Positions 13,184-24,146 of a stretch of DNA of 64,000 nucleotides are shown in pieces (position 1 is the stretch's first letter; each line of letters begins with the position of its first letter). The notes under the pieces are model-generated. The model made no database searches, had not been told where the DNA came from, and saw only the letters and a program-made list of their open reading frames with translations. Source of the DNA: Vitellaria paradoxa. Its lineage: Eukaryota; Streptophyta; Magnoliopsida; Ericales; Sapotaceae. Position numbers and translations under genes: made by a program. The stretch covers positions 3,472,001 through 3,536,000 of the forward strand of contig CM034243.1 in assembly GCA_019916065.1 (NCBI GenBank), read 5' to 3'.

Positions 13184-13212
13184 TCTCTTTGTCTATCTCT
13201 CTCTCTCTCTAC
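13184..13212. repeat. CT-rich tract upstream of the YABBY start
   Basis: A CTCTCT-rich tract lies about 330 bases upstream of the YABBY ATG, with further TCTCT runs at 13377-13400. CT stretches of this kind are common in the core promoters and 5' leaders of plant genes, so this is a plausible transcription start region. That role is inferred. Confidence 0.5.
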
Positions 13213-13542
13213 ACAAACAACCTTGGGGAATGCCAACCATACATTTTCTTCTACCCTTCTTTTCTCTTTCCTATGTACGATACATACATGTATGATCCAT
13301 AGACAAAACAACAAGAAAAAGAATTGAGAAAGAAAGTACTTTCTAGGGTCTTTAAATCTAGTGATATGTAAGTAGGTCTCTCTTTATCTCTATCTCTCGT
13401 TCCTTTTTTTCTTGTGTTGATAAAACTCAACGCTCAAGGGAAGATCAGATCCAAGTTGGTTTATATGTCTCCATAGTTCAGGCAATCAGTCAATCAATCA
13501 ATCAAATCAAAAGAATCAGAGCTAGGAATCAAAAACCAAGAG

Positions 13543-13763
13543 ATGTCCTCCTCCTCATCTGCTTTTTCCCCGGACCACCATCACCACCACCACCACCACC
13601 ACTCTCCCTCCTCCTCCGATGAGCAGCTCTGTTACGTCCATTGCAACTTTTGTGACACTGTCCTCGCGGTATCCTTTTCCCTCTTGTCTTTTGTCTCTAC
13701 AAATAATGCTTTTCTAACCACACTTTTCTTCACTCTCTCTCTCTTGTTAATCTTCTCCTTCTT

Positions 13764-13798
<35 letters not shown>

Positions 13799-16700
13799 TG
13801 TTGTAGGTGAGTGTTCCTTGCTCGAGTTTGCTCAAGACTGTGACGGTTCGATGCGGCCACTGCACCAATCTATTGTCTGTCAACATGGGTGGTCTGGTTC
13901 TTCCTTCACCTAATCAGCTCCATCTTGGGCATGCTTTGCTCTCTCCTCACAATCTTCTGGTAAAAAGTAAAATATATTTATTAGGGTTCCATTTATGTTA
14001 TAGAATATTTATCTTTTTCATGCCCTAATTTGACTACCACTTTGAATTTTAATTGTTTCCTTCTTCTTTTTTTGGTTTGGGGGGATATGTTCTTTTCTGT
14101 TCTTCTTCACTTCCATATATCTGATGTAGGAGGGGATTCGAAACTCTACGCCCAATTTGCTGGTTAATCAGCCCAATGCCATTGAGTCGGTCATACCAGT
14201 TCGAGGATTTGAAGAGCTTCCTAAACCCCCACCGGTTAACAGACGTGAGATGAATTTACATTTGATCTTTTGATTCCACTGCTATTTCTATTTCTATTTC
14301 ACTCTTATTGATGTCTCTCGAGGCCCCCTTTACTTCTATTAGCAGCAGCTAGGCAACCGCTCATGGTTCGTAATAGGCATTTTCAAGTTCAATATGGTTC
14401 TTTTTAAGGAAGTTAAATTGTGCCAAAGACCTTCAAATTAGCCTTTCCAATGCACTGTAGTAGCTCCTTAACCATTTAACAGAGCTTGTTTGAAAGAACT
14501 TAGGTCTGTATTTTACATGCAAGTTTACTTTCAAACAACTATTTATAATTAAATGGCAAAGAGTATTCATTTTGGATCGCGCCCAAAGCCATTAGGCCAA
14601 AGGCACATCTGCCTTGGTGTCTCACAACACATCATCTCCACCCTGTGCCCGCCAAGCCATCGAGGGTTCTTGGGAAGATCTGGGCCAAATGTCAAGTGCA
14701 GTTTTGACAACAATCGTTCAACAGGTTCTGTTAGAAGTCTTGATCCGTCTAAGATCTTCCCATGTGCGCGTAAGGTCAATCCGTTTGGAAGTATTCATGG
14801 AGTTCAAATCACATGATAAGAACTCAATATACATTAAATGACCCATATCCACATGAAAGACTAAGTTTTGTAAGTGGTGAACTATCTAATTATATATCAA
14901 GATCCAATCTCTTTTTTATTTCTTTGATGTGGGACTCAACCTTCACACATACTCCTAACAATCTCCCCCTCATGTATAAGCCATGTAGTGGGCCTTGTTC
15001 CTCCTCGCTTTGATTCACTTGACCTCTCTTGATTCAAGATCTTTTTTACTCTTCAACACCCAACACCGATTTGATTAACCCTGAACTTTTTTTTTTTTTT
15101 TTTACCGCACACTTTATCGATTGAGAACCATTCCTTTTTACTCTATCGAGAGCCTCTATGCAACGGGTCTGCCTGTATCCTTGCTCCATCGAGAGCCTCC
15201 TTGGGGATTTTTCTTGCTTTATCGAGAGTCTCCATGCAAGTCCACCAAATCGATTTTGAGTCCACCCAAAGATCGTCAATTATCGGCTCTGATACCACTT
15301 ATTAGGAGTCTTGATCTATCTGAGGTTTTCCTGCATGTGTGTAGGCTCAACTCATTGAGGAATATCCATGGAGTCCAAATCACATCACATCAATCCGATA
15401 TACATTGAATGACTCATATTCACTTAAAAGATTAAATCTTGTAAGTGATGAACCACCCAATTATAAATTAAGATTCAACTTTTTTTTTTATTTATTCAAT
15501 GTAGAACTTAACTTTCACACATAATCCTAACAAGTTCATACTTATGTGAAACTTGTTAGGATTTCTCATTCCTCAAAGTCACAATATTACCCGCTTTTGT
15601 ACCTTTTGTTGAAGTACCTTTCAAGAGTCATCTTAAATCCAGAAATCACTTTTATTTTAATTTTTTTCTTCTTTTAGGTAGAGTCACTTTTTTTTTATTT
15701 TTTGATAACTCATAATTTTCACCGATTTATTGTAACTCTTGATGAATCGTATAATTAATGGGTAAATCAAGAAAATGTACTCTATTTCTCACGTACATCT
15801 CACATAAGTCAAAAATCAAATCCGTGTAATTTTTACGAAAAGTATATCATGAGCCATTTAGGCTAACCGAGGGGCTTCCTATTTTATTCTGACGCGCATT
15901 TTTTGGTTCCCTTTTCAACAATTGTAGAAAAAAAAAATTAATAACAATTTGAAGAGATCTAAAAATGTGGGCTTTATCTAAAGTCAATCATGAAAGTCCC
16001 CCGCATATTAAGAAAGCGTAGAAATAATGATGAAATGACGATGGAGAGAGAGAGATAGCAACTTCTCAAGACCTAGGGAGAAAAAAAAAAAGTCTGAGAA
16101 GATTTTAATGCGTATGTTATTTTTGTCTGTGCATGTTTGTCCATAAACAGCTCCGGAGAAGAGACAGAGAGTGCCGTCTGCATACAACCGGTTCATCAAG
16201 TAAGTGATATGGAACCTCATGCATACATATATATATATATATATACTTTATATGTTACAAGAAAAATCTAATATATATGTATATATATATATTATATGTT
16301 ATAAGAAAAATCTAATATATATGTACCTAGCATTTATATATATAATTAAGCATGTATATGTATAGTATGCTCTTGAGAATGGCTAGCTATCAAACTGCAG
16401 GGAAGAGATCCAACGCATCAAAGCTGGAAATCCCGATATAAGTCACAGGGAGGCCTTCAGCGCAGCTGCTAAGAATGTAAGTCCCAAAAGGAATAAGTCT
16501 ATGTCTGACTCTGGTTTACTTAGGTTTCTTTTTCTTTAAATAGGTTTTCCTTACTTTTCCACCACCCAAGGAAAAACTAGGGTTTGGTTTTTTATTTTTT
16601 GTTTTTTGTTTTTTTTTTAATTTTGCTACAACTTTTTTTCTTTTGGATTTATGTGGACATTTGTTCTTTTCCTTCCAGTGGGCCCACTTACCACACATTC

Positions 16701-16949
16701 ATTTCGGACTTATGCCTGATCAACCCGTGAAGAAAACTAATGTGCGCCAGCAGGTACAGTAATCCCTAGGCACACGCGCACACACACACACACACATATA
16801 TCCGGATATTTCATGCATATATGTAATATATATTTAAGTATATTTTGATATTTAAACTGTGTTTTGGGCATGTGTAGGAAGGAGAGGACGTCCTCATGAA
16901 AGATGGGTTTCTTGCTCCTCCTGCCAATGTGGGTGTATCCCCCTATTAA
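13543..16949 (+). CDS. YAB1 (FIL/YAB3-like): YABBY transcription factor, FIL/YAB3 type, seven exons, 221 aa
   Basis: YABBY proteins bind DNA in the nucleus and specify abaxial identity and lamina growth of leaves and floral organs. Exons that splice cleanly with GT-AG borders: 13543-13668, 13807-13959, 14130-14244, 16151-16199, 16401-16476, 16679-16753 and 16878-16949 (666 nt including stop). The N-terminus has a nine-histidine run (residues 12-20). The C2C2 zinc finger uses C34/C37 and C58/C61. The proline-rich link ends in [15 protein letters not shown] (125-138), and the HMG-like YABBY domain follows (about 133-184, with [19 protein letters not shown]). The C-terminus, GEDVLMKDG...[10 protein letters not shown], matches the FIL/YAB3 clade. 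The domain has W-A-H-L-P where most members have W-A-H-F-P. Intron 3 (1.9 kb) contains a TRIM retrotransposon. The gene looks intact; the clade is confident, the exact orthologue is not. Confidence 0.95.
14729..15532 (-). mobile_element. TRIM-type miniature LTR retrotransposon inside YABBY intron 3
   Basis: Two ~232 bp direct repeats (14729-14960 and 15300-15532) flank a 339 bp non-coding interior. The first begins TGTTAGAAGTCTTGAT and ends CTCCTAACA; the second begins TATTAGGAGTCTTGAT (TG decayed to TA) and ends ATCCTAACA. Read on the minus strand, a primer binding site TGGTATCAGAGC (plus 15286-15297), matching initiator-Met tRNA, lies two bases inside the LTR at 15300-15532. A polypurine tract AGGGGGAGAT (plus 14961-14970) abuts the other LTR. 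Flanks GGTTC and AGTTC fit a 5 bp target duplication with one change. The interior has three copies of ATCGAGAG(C/T)CTC near 15144-15235 and no gag or pol. Size and architecture are those of a TRIM, mobilised in trans by copia-type enzymes; no 5S-like promoter of the Cassandra type was seen. Confidence 0.88.
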
Positions 16950-17752
16950 TTTGGAAAGTCATGAACTGTTAATTAGCTACATTTCTTAATTAATTTACCT
17001 TAATCATCTCTCATCTTTCTATGACAATTAAGGGTTCTATCTTCTTGTGGCTATATCTTAATTCCATGGAGACTTTTTAACTGTTTTTGGTAATTGTCTA
17101 GAATCTCTGAAGTCTAACCAGAGATTGGTTTCCTTAAAAAACAGTGAATTTCTCTCCAGTGTTGATGTCTGTCAAGGGTGTTGATGTTTGATCTTTCTTA
17201 ACTCTTTTTTTTGGATGCTATTTGATGATATCTAATCATTAATCTCCTTGATTTTATATTTCTTTTCTTCATCAGTTTATCATTTATCATATTTTTCAAA
17301 TATGGAATGTGAGTTTTCCAAGGTTTTTCAAGTACTCATCTTTCAAATCATGTTAGTGTTAAATCGATCCATGATAACCAACCAAAGATTGAATCGAAGG
17401 AAGAAGACGGTGAATAAAAAGGGCTTTATTATTTCTTTACGCGACCTGCGAGTCTCTTTGGATCAAAGATTTATCAAGGAAAAAAAAAAGACGCAAAATT
17501 ACTTTTTCTTTCTTAATTACAGCACTACTGCATTAATTTTCAATGGTTTCTACGTAATTTTTTGACTCAATCAGAGAAAATGCTAAATATCACAATTAGC
17601 TAAAATTGGTTAGCCAAATGAATACTCATGATTGACTTATGAGTCAGTGTGTGAGAGCATGTGCTAGCAACCCTAAGAGTTTGCTATTCTCATAAAAGTC
17701 GAAGAGTGTGGAGAAAATTTTCTCAGGTTGAAAAAAAAAAAAAGGTTTCTAC

Positions 17753-17756
<4 letters not shown>

Positions 17757-17793
<37 letters not shown>
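17757..17793. repeat. Long (AT)n microsatellite
   Basis: About 37 bases of alternating A and T, the longest uninterrupted AT dinucleotide run in the window. Confidence 0.9.
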
Positions 17794-17797
<4 letters not shown>

Positions 17798-18110
17798 TAG
17801 CAATCGCTTATACCTGAAGGTATAGAAATATAATTTGACATATAAATAATTTAAATTTAAATTTATAAAGTGAGCTTATCTAAAAAAAGGTATAAAAATA
17901 ACCTACAAGAATAAAAAGAGATTAATGTATAAAATTTTATTATTTATTGCAAATATTATCACATTTTTTAAATATTAATTTAAAATCTTTTATATGAAAA
18001 GTATTCAAAAAAATATGAAAGAGTAAGAGAAAAAGAAAAATAATCTTGGCTATTTAGTAAATTTAACAGTTAAAAATATTTCAAATTCAAAATTTTAAAT
18101 TTCCTTATTA

Positions 18111-18250
18111 TGGATACGTTTAAAGTGATAAAAAGTGAGAAAATAAAATAAAGTGAGATAATCTGTGAGTTTATAATTCGTACTATGAGATAAAAAGTAA
18201 ATAACATTTAGAGATTTTTAGAGATTTTCAATAGTTTTTAGCAAAGCAAA
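18111..18250. mobile_element. MITE, family with 'GAGATAA...GTGA...TAATTCGTA' core
   Basis: It begins next to TTA with TGGATACGTTTAAAGTGATA and contains AGTGAGATAATCTGTGAG followed by ATAATTCGTACTATGAGAT. The same core occurs in 21349-21503, 36390-36545 (inverted), 37607-37750, 48239-48406 (inverted) and 59963-60120 (inverted). AT-rich and non-coding. The right end is not sharply defined. Confidence 0.5.
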
Positions 18251-18448
18251 TGTAACACAGAATGTAAAAATGTATACATTTAAAATTTAATTTTGAGGTA
18301 CATTAAAATTGAAATTTTAATTTTCATGTTTATTTTTAATAAAATTTTAACAATTAAAGTTTAAATATATTTTTTAAATAAAAATTTAATTGATTTTGTC
18401 TAATAGGTATCGATATATTGTTTAATAAATGTGTACAATTTTATTATT

Positions 18449-18477
18449 ATTGTTGTTGTTGTTGTTGTTGTTGTTGT
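18449..18477. repeat. (TTG)n trinucleotide microsatellite
   Basis: An ATT repeat runs into about eight TTG units. It lies in non-coding AT-rich DNA. Confidence 0.85.
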
Positions 18478-18510
18478 ATAGCTCCCGTGACATTTGTAGA
18501 AAATGAGTTC

Positions 18511-18645
18511 GTTTGGAACCCCAAAAAAATTAAAAAATTCTAAAAGTTTTCAATTTCTTCTAATCAAATTTTATAACCTATCATTTTTATATTACATCAA
18601 CCCCGCTTTTTAATTTTTTTGATTTTTTTTGGGACTCCAAACACC
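18511..18645. mobile_element. MITE-like element with GTTTGGAA/TCCAAAC ends
   Basis: The left end GTTTGGAACCCC and right end GGGACTCCAAACACC are imperfect inverted repeats around ~110 bp of AT-rich, non-coding sequence, including CAAATTTTATAACCTATCA, which is similar to the interior of the element at 5872-6027. Target duplications could not be defined. Confidence 0.5.
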
Positions 18646-19156
18646 ACCAATATAAATAAAATATAATTTATATAATTTTACAAAATATAATATACATATA
18701 TGTATTTATTTGAATTTCGAATTTCAAAATTTGTATGTACTTTTTGACTTTTCTAAAAAGGTTGTACAAACATGTCATTGTACCAAACTCTAAAGCAAGT
18801 TAGAGCACACAACTATACCCCCACGGGCCAACCACATAAGACAGCAATTGAACTCAACCAATCCAACAATATAACCCAATCAACCCCACTCCCAAGTCTC
18901 TCTCTCTCTCTCATACCATATAAGATAAATATCACATCAAAAGATATATTTTATTATATAAATATACATATCACTAGATGTTTCTAGCTGTCTCTAGCCC
19001 TAAATTATGTTATCTATCAATCCACACTTCAACTTCATTCTTCATTCTTCATTCTCCATTGAATGTAGCTATAGAACAAGTCAAAAATTATGTGAAGATC
19101 TTAAAATTAGTGGTCACAAAGCTCACAATTACTCAAAACTCACACATTTCTTTGAA

Positions 19157-19187
<31 letters not shown>

Positions 19188-20833
19188 CGCACATTCATTG
19201 AATGAGGCACATTATATACTGAAATATGCACGTAATCTACAATATGCAAATTCTATGGTAAAGCACATTCTTCATTCATTTCTCTTCTCCTCTATCAACG
19301 TTTTTTCTATAATTTTTTTTCTTTTTTTTTCCCAATTGATAGAGGTTATTGAAAGAGATTAAGGAAAATTAAGAAAAGAAATTGAAGTTTATGAGTATCA
19401 AACTAGCCCGAAGGTCTTTCGCATGGTCAATGGTGCAATCGCAAAGCCAACAGTAGCCAATCTTTTGGTTTTGAAAGTTAAGAAGGGGTCATCCCTCCAA
19501 GGGCGGTCAGCTTCTGAGGATTTGAATTTTCTGGTACAGGAAGACTGGAAGACGGAGTTTCGAGAGGCGTCCCTCGATTCCCCTTGGGGCCTTTGTACCT
19601 TGCTTCATTTTCTTGTTTCAGTTATTATGCATTAAAAAAAAAAGAAAAAAATTAGCCTTAAGGTTATATTAATTATGTAGAGTAAGACTAAAATAAGTAT
19701 CATCATTCTCTATTCTCTTATTTTGTTACACTTTTAAAGAGTAGGATAACATATTTATTCTACCTTTTATTCCCTTGAAATCATGATAATAACTTATTCT
19801 TTTATGGAAGAGTAAGTCTTCATAGAACATTTACAAAATTACATTCTATAAAGTATAATATCTAATATTAAATAATTTGAAGCATTAAACAAAACACTTT
19901 GTCAATTTTTTTGTAAAATCACAAAATCTTTACAAATAGCTAATATAAATTTTATAAAAAGTGAGCCACAATCAAATTTATAATACTAATCAATCTTAGA
20001 TTATACGTAAAAGTTTGTAAATCTAACATGAAAACCAAATAAATAATCCACACAAATAAAAGATTGTTTAATAGGGAAACTCCTTTAATAAAGGAGAAAA
20101 ACTTGAGATTCTTAATGCGGATCAAATTTAAAAACTTTACTATGAATCAAAAGTTTACAAGAATATCACCTAAGCAAATAAGTATTCTTATTAAATTACT
20201 TGATTTAGATCTCTCTATCCTCACTTATTAGATATACTCGCAATGCATATTTGTCATGAAGTTTTAACCCACTCTAACTGTACACTGTAGAAGTAATCTC
20301 TCAATCTAATAAACAATCCTAAATTTGAGATTTCACAAAAAATATATGATTTCACTAAAAAAATCTGATGAAAAGACTAATAATCATAATGAGTTTTTTC
20401 ATCTTATATGTTTTTCCTCTCAAGAAAGTGATAGATTAGGTTTTACATTTGCATCCCCATTCATTTATTTATCTATTGTTGATATGGCTATTGAACTCAT
20501 ACCCTCCTTATTATAAATGTCTTATGAGTTGGGAGCAGTCACTTAAAGTTGAGTTGAAATAATCTATTAAATGAAGGATTATATTCTTTGTTCTTTGTCT
20601 ATATTATTATTTGTGTCGCCTGAATAGTGGGTCACCAGACTTGAATTGTATTATTTCATTTTATTTGCAGGTTACAGTCGTGGCCTATCGCCAAATATTT
20701 GTACTTATTAGTATAATAATATTTGTACTTATTATTATTTTATATAAAAATAAAGAATGATATCATGGAGGTCTACATCGATCACATATTATTTGTAACA
20801 GTATAGATGGATCCAAATAATAATTTTTTTTTC

Positions 20834-20962
20834 CCGATAGGACTTCATCTTTAATTAAATTTTATTTTAATTCAAATTAATTCTCATTGCAAACAATAAC
20901 TATTTTTCGATAAGATTTGACCTTTAATTAAATTTTATTTTAATTCAGATTAATTCTCATTT
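20834..20962. repeat. Direct duplication of ~54 bp, 75 bp period
   Basis: Two copies (20834-20887 and 20909-20962) share CGATA(G/A)GA at the left, TTTAATTAAATTTTATTTTA in the middle and ATTAATTCTCATT at the right, with a few substitutions. Non-coding. Confidence 0.7.
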
Positions 20963-21271
20963 TTCTACCTCGTCCATCCCGCGATAGTAAATTAAGGGGC
21001 GTGACACGCAAGTGATGGTTCTTGACATCTTGTGGGAGTGGTCGAAGTGTACATTAACGGCAGAAAGAATAACACTTGTATTAGTCGACTACAGTGAAAC
21101 TTAATTACTGCACCACCGCACGCTATTTGTGGCTGTGACTCATAGTTGACCAATAACAAAGTGCAGCTCAACCAGGGTAGCAATAGAATTTGACATTCCA
21201 GCAACGAACAAGATTCCAGCCGTTACCAAACACTGAAAAGGAAAGAGAGAGATGAAATTTCTTTATAATTA

Positions 21272-21310
<39 letters not shown>

Positions 21311-21348
21311 CACAAATTTTGAAATAAAAATACTCAAAATGTACTATA

Positions 21349-21503
21349 GGTGTGTTTGGCGTGGTAAAAAGTAAAATAAAATGAGATAAAGTGAGATAAG
21401 TTGTGATTTCGTAATTTATGCAGTGAAATAAAAAATAAATAACTTTCAAAATTTTTTTGTATTTTTTACCATTTTTTAGAATTTTTTATCACTCTAAACG
21501 GAA
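21349..21503. mobile_element. MITE, same family as 37607-37750
   Basis: The left end GGTGTGTTTGGCGTGGTAAA and the right end TTTATCACTCTAAACGG are imperfect inverted repeats. The interior contains GAGATAAGTTGTGATTTCG and TAATTTATGCAGTGAAAT, the shared family core. A (AT)n tract lies immediately upstream (21273-21305). Confidence 0.6.
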
Positions 21504-22099
21504 TAATTATACACTGCTTGCCATTTACAAAAAATAAAAAATAAAAAATACAAGTAAACAACGCAAAGAAAAAGATCAGAGGTGCATAATTAAAACTTAA
21601 ATTGAATAGCAAGTCATTAATTTAAAAAAAAAAAAATTGAATGGTAACCAAACCATTCAGACAAGAAAATAAAATTCCTAATTTTAATTTAGTGATTCTA
21701 TAAGAAACGATTGATCAAGAAGGAATTTCGAAGATATTGAATACGTTGACATCATTAATTTTTCTAACTAAGTACTTTTGCTGCATTTATTAAACGACAC
21801 CCATATATATCTTCAAAAACTTATACATTTAACATATTATATATTTTGTAAAAGAAGTTATATGTTTAAAATATTACATATTATATGTACTCTATAGTAA
21901 TATTATCGATTTAATTTAATTGACCGAATTCCCAAATTGTAAGGCAAATTGAACTACTTGATTAACTGCACTGCAATGTTAGGTGCAGAGCAGGTCACCC
22001 CTGCAATATGCAGCGTCCAACATGTGGAAAAATTAGCAGGTTAGAGACGTCGGCTAATAAATAAGGTAGAATTTGTTTGCCGTATGTGACCGGCAATAT

Positions 22100-24146
22100 A
22101 ATACTCTATTATTTTCAACCAGATGCCGTCTGGAGCCCATTTTCAATTCTTTTCCACGTTAACCCTTCTGGTCTTCCTTTGTATTTTGGGTTTGGAGAGA
22201 GAGTGAGAGAGAGTTCAACAGAGACTTGACTTTTTTATGGCTATAACGGTAACAGTCAATTGGGGTTTCAGGCACAGATCCGCAATTTGCTGCCACCTGT
22301 ATGGAGAAGTCAAGTCCCATTTGGACGGCTGAGAGCGACATTTACCAGTGTGCCTGCCTTATATATATGCAGCTGTGCTATTTGGCTTCAGCAAGCAGCC
22401 GCTGCTGGATTAAGCATAGAGAGACAACATAATAAGAAACCAGTTTCCGCAGAGAGTTCAGACGTAGATTATTTTGATCCACACACAGTGGATTGGATTT
22501 GCTAGTTTGGCCAATTCTGTCCCATTTGAGTGCTCAATCCTATATGTCGCTGGAGTTCATGTAATATTGCCTCTAGCCAATAGTTAATTTAATCAGATTG
22601 TAAATTAACACAATAATTTAATCAGATTGTCGAATGATATCAAAGGACTGTACACCACCATTTAGTGGCAAATTCGATTTAGACTCAAAATTGACTGGTG
22701 AATAACTTAACTAATCAAAATAGCTTTGTTTTTATTTAAAAATATAATAAATCAAAAGAAATGGCTTTGCTAAAGTAAAACGACATCGTTTTGGAATAAA
22801 AAATAAATATTATATTGTCAAGCCAACTTGAGAGCTTTCAAGCCATGCATGCATTTTTAATCTCGACCTCGAACTCAATTCTAAATTAATCACAACTCGA
22901 ACCGAATTTGACTTAGCAAAGCCACGAATCAAGTTTGAGATGATCTCGCTCCAAACGTCTTCAGATTTCAACTAGTCCCTTTAGTAGCAGCATCATGCCA
23001 ATCAATTCCATCAAATTAGAAGAATTTAACAAATTGACACACTCCTGCAAGTCCGGACAAAGCAAAACAATGGTTCTAAAAGTGACTTTTCTCACCTTTA
23101 ATTCTATAACGGGCAACACAATGCAGGGGGCTCCCGCCTCTATGGGGTCTAGGGAGGAGCAATGCATAAATCCAAAATCTAGATGACATGCAACTGAGAA
23201 AAAGTTGCAGTTAATGCCTAGCCAGCAGAGTCAACAACAGGGACAATTGTGACAATAGCAATGCCTTTTCCGCCACCCTTGGTGAAGAAAAAGAGAGGGG
23301 TAAAGAAAGGATATGAAATTGCACAGCACAGATGCATTCAGAGGGATGGAGTCAATTTGGGACTTCAAGGCATTTTGTCAACCCAAGGGAAGATGAAGAG
23401 CAAATTGCAAGATGTACACGTTGAAGGTATGGAGCATTAACTCTCATGATAAATGCTACAATGGATTACTAAATTCCGCTACCTAATTCCTCTATCAAAT
23501 CCCAAGCAGTAAATTTTCACAATGAATCATAACCGAGTCGAAGAGATGTCATAGAAGTTCACGTGATTCGATGTTTTCCACCATTAAAGAACGCAACTGG
23601 GATTTCAGTAACCATAAGGGGCTGAAATTATTCAACTCTATAGTTTTCTCCCTAGACAACTTATGATAAATATCTTTAAAATAGACAAACTAATAATGTA
23701 GTAACCACAGGGGCAACAACAGAATAATCCAATTAGCACTTTCAATTGACAAGTTAAAACACAGTTACAACTTTTCAGGACTCCTGTTTACATACAATTT
23801 GTGTATTCATGTCAAACCATTCCCCAAAAAACATTTATTTACATTCATTTCTATAAGGATTCAACAAACAAGACAGGAAAAAGAGAAAGGAGGAAAGAAA
23901 GAGAGCAAAATCACAAACCAGAGAGAGAATCAGATGTAAACTTATAGAAATAGACAGCTTCCATTAAGATCTGTGTACTTCCCAATTCATTCAGTAGCAT
24001 CGGAGAACTTCAACTGGCGTTCTTTGTGTTTTGGTATCAAGATTGTTAACCCCTTTAAAGGCTAAAGCCAAAAGAGGCAGACAGTTTCTGAATCCGCACA
24101 GGAAGAAGACTCAAGATTCAGTTTCAAATCTCCATTTTCACAGAGT
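22100..24146. other. Downstream flank of the GIL1-like gene; possible transcript, no gene called
   Basis: 22100-22560 has more balanced base composition than the surroundings and includes an open stretch of 81 codons at 22260-22505, with a GA-rich block (22195-22215) before it. The peptide shows no recognisable family, so it is not called a gene; a non-coding transcript or decayed gene is possible. The right part, 23900-24146, is likely the 3' UTR of the minus-strand GIL1-like gene. No other element was recognised. Confidence 0.4.

Larger units (their letters stand above)
16950..22100. other. Intergenic region between the YABBY and GIL1-like genes, left part
   Basis: AT-rich spacer. The first few hundred bases are probably YABBY 3' UTR. 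It holds MITE-like elements (listed separately), (AT)n tracts, a (TTG)n tract at 18449-18477 and short repeats. An open stretch at 19423-19635 (70 codons, ending in VSVIMH) has mixed composition but no recognisable domain, and a decayed gene fragment cannot be excluded. No gene is called. Confidence 0.5.

Noticed and set aside
19423..19635. 70-codon plus-strand open frame
   Set aside because: Coding-like composition but no family, no splice partners and no homologous segment recognised; left as an unexplained fragment in the intergenic entry.
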